Positions 56,130-64,000 of a DNA stretch of 64,000 nt are shown piece after piece; position 1 is the first letter of the stretch, and the number at the start of each line of letters is the position of its first letter. Below the pieces are notes generated by a model. That model saw only the letters and a program-made list of their open reading frames with translations. It was not told the DNA's origin and made no database searches. Source of the DNA: Desmodesmus armatus. Its lineage: Eukaryota; Chlorophyta; Chlorophyceae; Sphaeropleales; Scenedesmaceae. Position numbers and translations under genes: made by a program. Location: positions 310,001-374,000 of the forward strand of contig VIIQ02000010.1 of assembly GCA_007449985.2 (NCBI GenBank). The letters are read 5' to 3'.

Positions 56130-58384
56130 CTACCGCGTGAGCTGCCCAGATGCATTCACAACTGTCTGCATGGCTGTCTGTAGCTGCTGCAGAGCCGCCT
56201 GCATGTTGATGCCTGCAGCCCTGCGCTGCTCGAGCTCCCGTCTGGCCTGCTCCTGAGCGTCCTGTGCTTTGGCCAGCTCTGCCTCCAAGCGTGCCTTCTC
56301 TGCAACAGCCGCCTACAAACGTTTGATGGCAGATGGGGTGGCAGATCGACAGCATCAACAGTCCGGTCGGTGCTTGGGGCCACGACAGAAACAGGGTTAT
56401 AACGGTTACAACGGTATCTTGAACTTCAAGAGTTGGCATGCAGCGATGGCTGCATGCGCAAGTGATGGTGGGTTGGTCGCAGGATGACTGGGGCAGCAAT
56501 CCTGCTGGTGCTGCAGTGGGACCTACCTTGTGCGTGACACTCAACGCGCTGAGCTGCTCCCGCGTGGCAAGATGCAACTGCATGGCATCTTCTCGTTGCT
56601 TCCTGGCATCAGCTGCAGCAGACATGGCTTCATCCAACTGCTTCTGCACCTCAAGCAGCTGCCTGGTGGTCGCCTGCAGCTTGTCTTGCTGCGCTGAGGC
56701 TGCTTGCTGGTGCTGCAGCAGCGCAGCATCGTACTTCTGCTTCTGGTCAGCCATGGTGTCATTCAGCCTGCATGGCCGGCAGGACAGCACCAGATGCACA
56801 GGTAGCATGCAATCAGCGTGTTTGAATGTGAGTGGACATGGGGTACTTCAAATGCTGTACAAGCTGTACAACAGCATACACACTGGCAGCACCGACACAT
56901 ATGCATGTGACTGCTGCGCGTGTGCCTACGCGCCTGCCCCCTGTGCGACGCTTAGGCAAGCTGGGCCGGTTCCCAGCGGTACAAAGCCCGCGTCACATGG
57001 CAGCTTCAGGCGCAATAAACATCCACCTTCCATCGCTCCACATGGCCAGCTAGACAGCATGACAGGGCTGTGCCTCTTACCTGCGTAGCTCAATCCGGTG
57101 CTGCTCGATCGACGCGCGTGTAGACGCAACCTCCTCCTGCTGCCGCTGCCGCTCCGTCGCCAGCTGCTCCTGCAGCCGCCGCTCCTGCTGCTGCTGTTGC
57201 TGCACCTGCAGCTGCAGCCGCCGCACCTCTTGGTCAGACTCACTGTGCTGACCCCGCAGCTTGCGCACTTCCGCATGCAGCCCCTGCAGCTGCTGCTGCG
57301 CTGCATCCCGTTCTAGCTCCACCTTCTGCAGGCCCTGCCTCACGCTGGCCAGATCCTGCTGCGCCAGCGCAACACTCTCCTGCGCCCGCTGGCGGCCAAC
57401 ATTCGCCTGCTCGAGGAGCGTCTGCTGCCGCGCTAGCTCCATCTGCTGCTCCTGCAGCTTTGCCGCGCTCTGCAGTTTGTCTGAGCGGGCTTCGGCCTTG
57501 GCCTCTGCCAGCTGCTGCTTAACCAGGCGCACCTCAGCCTCTAGGCTGCTGACCTGCCGGATGCTCTCCTGCAGCTTGTCCCGCAAGCCATCCACCTCTG
57601 CCTGCAGGTACTGCACAGCAGCACCACCACAGCAATAGCAGACGGACAGGTTGAGGGGGTGTATGGGTTCTGACTCCCACGCGAGTTTCGTCCGGCGCTA
57701 GGCACCTCCTGGAATAAGGCGTGTTGGGCGTCCCTCATCGGTGAGGCTTAGCCTCCGGCCCCCGGAAGTCCAGGAACTGGAGTGAGTTGTGTGTGGTCAG
57801 CCGATGGGGGATGCGCCCCCCTTGGACACAAAAACAAAAGACAGACAGGGTTGATACTTTCCCACACATGTCAGCAAGCTGCATGTGTTGGGCCCCGACA
57901 TTGACAGGGAGGCTGGTGCATACACACACCCTGTTGCCAGCTGGAGGTGTCGCACATGCGCATGGCGGACTGTGAAGCCATCTGCACAAAAATCCAACCT
58001 CATGCAGTCCAGCACCACCTGGCACTGGCATGTTTGAAGTGGGCGCATACTCCCTATCCCCAAGCCTTGCCCCTCACATGCTCACCATCGCATTGCCAAA
58101 GCTGTCCCTCAAGGGCGATCCTTGCCGCATGGGTGACCTGCTGCCTGGCGCCCCCACCATCAGCTGGCACAGCTCCGCTGCAGCAGCAGCCACGGCGCTG
58201 ATGGACGGGTCACGCTGCACCTGCTGCTGCGCCTGTTGCGCCAAGCCCTGCTGGTAACCACCCTGATGCTGTGGGTCCTGGTGCTGCTGTTGCTGCTGCT
58301 GCTGTTTTCGCTGCTGCTGCTGTCGCTGCTGTTTACACCCTGTTTGGGGTTGCTGCCCAGGATGCTGCTGCTGTGGTGGCGGGG

Positions 58385-58416
<32 letters not shown>

Positions 58417-61400
58417 CTGTCCTTGCCGCCAGAGCGCTGCCGCTTCACAGTACGCCACGCTGCGGCATCCCCGCCACTGCCTGCCGCGGACCCCGCACAT
58501 GCGCCGGCAGCTCCCCCGCTGCGAGGCCCCGCAGGCGCTGCCACGGCTGCTGCTGCAGCAGCATTGCCTGTGGCACTGTGCCTCTTGTGGCTCTGCTGCC
58601 CCTGTGCCAAGCCTGCTGCTGCTGCTGCGGCCGCTGCAGCTCCCCCGCATGCTGTATTGTTGGCGCCGGTCCTGGGTGCCGACAGCAGGGCTGGGCGGCA
58701 CTGCACTGCTGCGTCTGGGCGCACCTTCAGTGCCCAGCAGTCTAGGGCATACTTGCTGCGCTGCTGGGCTTGTGCATCGCTGCTGGGCTGGGCGTGTGCT
58801 TTGTAGCCCAGGATGACGTACAGGGTGTCGCCGATCAGGCTGAGGGTGTGAGCATTGCGGCCTGGTGGGCAGGAACACATACATCTTGACTGAAGAGGAA
58901 TGGTTGCAGCTGATGTATCAACACACCAAACACACAAGCACACATGCCACAGCAGCGTTGCAGCAAGCATCTGGAAGCTGAAGCACCCACTAGGTCTCAA
59001 ATAGCAACAGATGCAGTGTTCTTTGAGCAGGTTGGAATGAGACGCCTTTGTCACTATGCAAGTTGAGGCTGCTGCTCCTGACTGCGTGTGGTGCAGTGCC
59101 AAGCATAAGGATGCGTCCCGGCTGACACACGCCCTGCACTCAGCTGGGTCCAGTTTGCTCATGCAGGGCTCTTTCCTCACCATCAGGCATGTATGCCCCT
59201 GGGGCTGGGCTGTCACAGCTGCTCCACAGCAGCTGGTTGTCAGGCAGCACCACCAGTGTGTGCAGATCCGTAGGGTGCTGCGCGGCCGCCTTGGAACCAG
59301 CTGCAGGTGAAGCAGCATGAAAGTATGTTGTCAGTCAGGGTGGACATGTCTAGCAAGGGCTGGCGCAGCTGGGGGCGCGAGGACACACAAGCCATGCTTT
59401 ACACGCGCTGTGCGCCTAGTGCTCACTGTCGCCGTATCCAATGCGCTGCAATGGGCTAAGGAGTGAAGTGCTCAGGTGCATCATTCCTGGGTGCAAAATT
59501 CCATCTGCAGCTCTCGGAGGCACATGACACTGCTAGAAACGTCGCACGCACGCGCACTGCAATGCCAGCTAGCAGCTGTTGCGAGCGCACCTGGAGGTGC
59601 TGAACCATATATGATGATGCGGTCATGCAGCGCGACTGCACGGTGGCTGCTGCGCGGGGGGGGGGTGTGCCAGCTGCTGTTGGCCTCAGCCACTGATTGT
59701 GTGTAAGGTCAAACACTCCAAGCATGTTGGGACCATCATACAGCACGTGTTCACCGGTGGCACCGGCATGCGAGTTGCGCTTCCCACCTGATGCGACGCA
59801 TGCATGCATGCATACAAGCAGCACAGGCAAAGTGGCAGGCAGGCAGGCAGGCAGGCGGGGAGTAAAAAGAGCGCCAAAAAAATTTGAAAAAAAAGAGTGC
59901 GAACCCAGATTTGATGGATGTCAGGTCATGTGTGAGGCTATATTCATGTCATCTTGGGGCTGCAGAAAGACAGCAGACCAGAAGCATGTTGATCACGTGA
60001 AAAATTCATAACAAAAATGGTAATAAAGCACTCACCAAACACGTACACACGGTCTCCAAGCACAGCCATGCTATGGTGTGCACGCCCCAGTAACTGTGAG
60101 GGGTCATGCTGTGGCCCCAGCTGTTCACAGCTGCAGCTGCAGGTGGTGCAGACACACACAGCATTGCCAGGTCACCAACAACTCCACACCAGCAGCTAGT
60201 GAGTGACTAACGGTACCATCCTACCGTAGGCGGCTGCCAGGCTGTTGTTGTGTGCTCGAAGCTTGCGTGTGAAATTATGTTTGTTGCATACTGTGCCTGA
60301 CAAGGTCAGCTGACTGTACTGTACCAGCATTGCAGCGGTGCAAGCCGCATGCAGGCATATGCTTGCTCCCTGTTTTGGCTGCACACTGGATCATGCTGAG
60401 TGCTGCACAGCCATAAGCTGAGTGCCTGTGCTCACGATTGCGTGTCGAACAGGACCACGTCATTCAGCATGGTGTTGGCGCCAGAGCCAGGACATGTGGG
60501 GTCAGGGCCATAACCTGCGGCATGATACAACCACACACCTTCAACTGGGCAAGCATTGACCAAAAGCACACACAACTTGTTGAAAATTCCTGACCTGGCG
60601 ATGCCAGGAGCACCGCCACTGCCAATGATGCATGCACGTGCATGCAGCACACAAACTATTGCAGAGAGGCATTGTGGGCCTGCATGTGGAGGGGTTCACC
60701 TGCTGTAAGGAGGATGGCTGATGGGTATGCAGGGTGGACCTCTGCCCCATGAGCAGTGCGCTGAAGCAGCTTGTGTGGGTCACTGTAGCACACACAACAG
60801 ACATGTGAACAGGTTGGCCAGTTGGGTCTGGCAGGAAGGTTACAACAAAAAGGGCGGAGTCCTTGCAAGTAGGTGAGCACATGCACATGCCGGCGGCCCT
60901 GACTGTGAGTCCGCAGTATTGTGCACTATCCAGGGTGGAGTGAGTGAATCACATTGCAGCAGCAAAGCCCTTCAACAGTGTGATCCCAGGATTGCAAAGG
61001 TCGCTGCGCAGATGTTGCAACAGCAGTGCTGATCGTACGGATTTTGGATGCTGGTAGACACTTATCTATACACAGTGGGGGAGAGAAGAGACAGACAAAG
61101 ATGGTGCTGCCCCTTCAGCAGCTGCTGTCTGTCACCAGTGAAGCATCGATCAAGGCACAGGGCATACAGGTGTCAGCAGCTGCACCCCTGCCTTTGCCGG
61201 TCCCATTCCCACCTGACAGTCACCAGCTGCCAGGTCCATGTGTTGATGTCAAGGGTGAACACATCAGCAAACACATCAAACGCATCCCCACCACCAATGA
61301 ACCAGATCTTGTTGCCGACTAGCGTTGCAGTGTGGTTTGCTCGACCAGTGATGCCTTGTGGGAATGTGGTGTTGGGGTTGCTCAGCTTGGCTGTCTTGCT

Positions 61401-61651
61401 GTCAAACGCCAGGACATCGTTGTAAAAGTACGACCTGCAAACAAAGCCCACGTCTGTTGCTGCAACTACCGCATGTGCAGCGTCAAGAACACGTGCCAAA
61501 GCGCTGAAGCTCACCCCCTGCGACCTCCTGCCAGCACGATGCTTGTGCCCACCACCGTTGCTGTGTGACCAGCCCTGTCCAAGCGTGTTTTTGCAGGCAC
61601 CTGCCAATCGACAAGTCTCCAGGCAGAAGCAGGCGAATTTTGTTGGGGCAT
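56130..61651 (-). CDS. Kelch-repeat protein with Gln-rich middle and long coiled-coil C-terminus
   Basis: The start ATG at 61651 follows an in-frame stop. Exons seen: 61515-61651, about 61250-61434, about 60710-60782, 60436-60514, 60036-60130, 59591-59787, a short uncertain one near 59.43 kb, 59181-59300, 58086-58861, 57706-57776, 57081-57610, 56527-56767, 56130-56312. Kelch blades are recognisable: AGHTATVVGTSIVLAGGRRG, YFYNDVLAFD, GRANHTATLVGNKIWFIGGG, GRAHHSMAVLGDRVYVFG, GRNAHTLSLIGDTLYVILG. After the propeller come Ala/Gly runs and a poly-Gln/Pro block, then about 300 residues of heptad-rich coiled coil. The layout recalls plant kelch-plus-coil proteins (ACBP4/5-like without the acyl-CoA-binding domain) or Tea1-type scaffolds; no enzyme activity is implied. 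Two frame breaks are needed, at the ten-G run 59656-59665 and near 57739-57742. The second-to-third exon junction is unresolved. Confidence 0.8.
59834..59857. repeat. (GGCA)n tandem repeat
   Basis: About six copies of the tetramer AGGC/GGCA, in a kelch-gene intron. Confidence 0.85.
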
Positions 61652-62861
61652 GGCCACCTAGGGAGTGTCGGGCAGCAGCAACAGCAGCGACACTGCACTG
61701 TCTGTCTGTCGCAGAGCAATCAGTGGAGTGGGCCTGCTCCTGAGGAGAAGTGTTAGAGAGACAACGATGCCCAAAGCACGTGATCAGACATGTCCTGCAA
61801 GCCTGGCAGGTCTGGACAGTCAGCAAGGATCAATGACGAATTCGAAAAGTGCAAATGAATGCACATCGTGTTCATAGATATTAAAGTTTGCTCCTGCGAA
61901 ATCTTCATTGCATTGCAATGCAAGCAGTGGTCACATGCAGTGTTCAAACGGCTTGACCATGTTGGTCTGCCGTGCTGCGCGTGCTGCGGACTGCGCACTG
62001 ACACTCTGAATGTCTGGGACACATTGTGAGCTGGTATTAAAGGGCTGTAAACGTGACAGCCAGTGGGTTGCTGTGCGTGCTTGTGCTCAAGGGAGCCATC
62101 CTTGTGTCCATGAACATGATCAGTGCCAGAGTGCATGCTGGTGGAGCATGTGCACCTTCTGGAGGTGCACATTGGTCAGGTCAGGTCAGGTCAGGTCAGG
62201 TGGCATTTAATCAGGTGCAAGATCCCGAGCTCCTGTTGGTCTAGTCATGCTTGGTCACCCTCGCAGTGCTTGTCTTACCGCCGGGCCGGCCCTCTGCTGC
62301 ACACCACCAGGCCCTGGACGCTCCTGCTCCGACCAAGCAGCACAGCCAATCCAGTCCAAGGCGAACCCTCCGGCCTTCTGTACTGACTTGCATTATTACA
62401 TCAACAAGCTCATCAATAAGGGGTTCAGCCAGCCAAACATTCGCTTGCAACAGGTGACAGCAGCAGCTGTTGGCTGTGCTTTCCACCAAACGCACCTGCA
62501 AACAGCCTGGCACGCTCGACAAGGTGGACAGGGGCCAGTAACAGCTACTGTGTGGGACTCAGCTGTTAACAGCCTTGCTCAGCTGAGGAGCTGCAATATG
62601 AGTGCGCTGGCAAGCCTCAAGCCGCAAAAACACTACTCAGGGACACAGCGGCAGATGAGCTTCAGCCTGAAGCTCCAGTGGATGACAAGCACCTGGGATC
62701 AAGAATGCAGTTGCCACCTTGGGCTGCCATCATTCAGGTATCTGCTGGACAGAGTGTTGACTACATGTCCATATCAGCCCTTGACACACCGCACGCAAGC
62801 CTGCTGTATTGAACAATATCCGCGTCAGCAACACCAAAGCAGCAAAGTCACTGCAACACAA
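61652..62861. other. Intergenic between the kelch gene and the eIF3h piece
   Basis: No identified gene. It contains a (GTCAG)n run at about 62174-62202. A short open segment at about 62385-62453, bounded by splice-like signals on both strands (WLAEPLIDELVDVIMQ on minus; YYINKLINKGFSQPN on plus), matches no family I recognise. Confidence 0.4.
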
Positions 62862-63613
62862 TTACACAGCTGCCAGCGTTGCCAACCAACACTGCCAGCT
62901 CATCAAGACCATCACCAACCCAGCATGCCGACCACTCCCCCCACCTGCCCACCGCCGGCCCAATAAAACCCCTTTCAGGCCCCTCTCTTTCCTTCCCACA
63001 CTGCAGCCCCCGCACCCCATCTGGTTAGTAATGAGGTACTGGTCCAGCGCTGGGGGCTCAGGGATGGGCTTGAACATCTGCGGGTCCTCCTCAGGCAAGG
63101 GCTCCTCACCAGCTGCACGGCGGGCCATGTTCTCCTGCTTGCGCTTCTGCAGCCAGGCAGCCATCTGCTGCTGCTGGCGCGCTACGTTGCGGTGGTACAT
63201 GGACACCTGCAGGAAGGATGCGGGGGCAGAGCAGCAGCGGCAAGGGGGTAAGGCACACAGGGACTGCCAGTGGGACAGGAGGGCATTGCGTGCGCTGTAC
63301 GGAATGCAGGTGTGCAGCGGCCGCCTCTATCGGCGGGTGACTGCTGCTGTGGTCCCTGCCACATGTCTTGTCAACACCACCTGCAGCCGTCACTTGACGG
63401 CTACACTGCACAACCACCACCCAATCCAAAGCTCTCCAATGTAAGCATTGGCTGACTGATTTCTTCTTCCTGCCACCATCACAAATGCAAAAGCATCCCA
63501 GCCAGCCCCTCTTCGTCCCCATCCTGCCGAGCCCCCCCCAAAACACACCCACTGCTCCAGAAGTTCTGCTGCTCTGCCACCAGATCATCCAGGCAGTCTA
63601 TCAATTCCGTCAT
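62862..63613 (-). CDS. eIF3h C-terminal region (translation initiation factor 3 subunit H), partial
   Basis: Minus-strand exon 63206 down to at least 63021 reads HRNVARQQQQMAAWLQKRK, then ARRAAGEEPLPEED, MFKPIPEPPALDQYLITNQ, which is the hallmark C-terminal segment of eIF3h. An upstream exon (about 63553-63613) encodes TELIDCLDDLVAEQQNFW, matching the preceding DDL-x-x-EQQ segment. After ITNQ the open frame continues to a stop at 62862 with sequence unlike eIF3h, so the last conserved residues are probably in an unseen exon or lost. The N-terminal MPN domain, which makes up most of the protein, is absent: a plus-strand exon of another gene starts at 63856. The junction of the two exons does not fit in phase, suggesting another small error. 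An ATG at 63613 opens the segment but may not be the real start. Confidence 0.75.
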
Positions 63614-63855
63614 GGTTGCTGATGTAGGGGGCGCTGCCCAGGCTGAGGCCCTCCAAGTCCAATCAGCTGCTGCTATTATCAATGCTCATAGCAATTGCAG
63701 AGATGCCTGTCTTGCCCAACTCCATCATGTGTGCGTCCCAATAAACTGGTAGAGAGACTGACCCCGAGCTGTTGACGGGTGTAAAAACACACAATCTGAA
63801 ATTCAGGGCCTGATTTTCCACATGCAAGTGTATGTCTGTGTGTATGTATGTTCAG

Positions 63856-64000
63856 GCTGTGTTCCGCAAGGGCAAGGCTCTGTCAATGAAGGGTGACCAT
63901 GATGAGGCTGATGAGCACCTGGCAGCAGCAGCAGAGCTGGACGACAGCCTAGCAGCAGATGTTGAGGCGGCACGGGCAGCTAACAAGCAGCGCGCCAAGG
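63856..64000 (+). CDS. TPR-domain protein, single internal exon at the window edge (possibly FKBP/cyclophilin-type)
   Basis: After the acceptor TTCAG at 63851-63855, an open frame runs off the right end: AVFRKGKALSMKGDHDEADE, LAAAAELDDSLAADVEAARA, ANKQRAK. This is a tetratricopeptide helix pair of the kind that ends TPR-containing peptidyl-prolyl isomerases and similar Hsp90 co-chaperones (residues aligned with FRRGKALLALGDYEEA). Because it starts at a splice acceptor, upstream plus-strand exons should lie to the left, but only the minus-strand eIF3h piece is there. The family within TPR proteins cannot be told from 48 codons. Confidence 0.6.

Noticed and set aside
58236..58816. Leu- and Ala-rich plus-strand open frames
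   Set aside because: They are antisense to the Gln-rich and Ala-rich part of the kelch-gene exon 58086-58861.
62385..62453. Short open segment with splice-like ends on both strands
   Set aside because: Neither translation matches the adjoining eIF3h or kelch genes or any family I know, so it was not called a gene.

Overview
This window looks like nuclear DNA of a green alga (Chlorophyta; class not resolved). Reasons: protein genes split by many GT-AG introns with G/T-rich interiors and CAG acceptors, heavy GCA/CAG codon runs coding Ala/Gln tracts, TGTAA motifs (the chlorophyte poly(A) signal) after several stops, and plant-type families: arginine-rich tandem CCCH zinc-finger (RR-TZF) proteins, a plant-like cystathionine beta-lyase, and an MCM2 close to the land-plant form. 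Exon coordinates were worked out by hand from splice signals, reading phase and family conservation.

Layout: 0-2.1 kb, minus strand, C-terminal part of a SEC16-like COPII scaffold. 2.4-8.3 kb, plus, an in-frame fusion of an Ldh_2-family (malate/L-lactate dehydrogenase-like) oxidoreductase to cystathionine beta-lyase, the most unusual gene here. 9.0-13.5 kb, plus, an oxysterol-binding-protein-related protein. 14.3-16.7 kb, plus, RR-TZF gene 1, followed by 4.8 kb without a recognisable gene. 21.5-25.7 kb, plus, an RlmN-like radical-SAM RNA methyltransferase. 25.9-28.3 kb, plus, a two-KH-domain RNA-binding protein. 29.4-32.1 kb, plus, RR-TZF gene 2, followed by 5 kb without a gene. 37.2-39.1 kb, minus, a secreted WSC-like plus GH16 protein. 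40.5-48.6 kb, minus, MCM2, carrying many apparent one-base frameshifts. 48.6-53.0 kb, gene-free. 53.0-55.3 kb, minus, RR-TZF gene 3. 56.1-61.7 kb, minus, a kelch/Gln-rich/coiled-coil protein. 62.9-63.6 kb, minus, the C-terminal part of eIF3h. 63.9 kb to the right edge, plus, one exon of a TPR protein.

The genes are mostly independent eukaryotic units, not an operon. One theme recurs: post-transcriptional control (three RR-TZF paralogues, a KH protein, eIF3h and an RNA methyltransferase), and the RR-TZF genes have long, strand-skewed downstream regions that may be very long 3' UTRs. A caution: single-base frame breaks at short G/C runs recur in MCM2, RR-TZF 2, the kelch gene and possibly eIF3h. 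They may be assembly errors. The SEC16 and eIF3h pieces lack their usual N-terminal parts.
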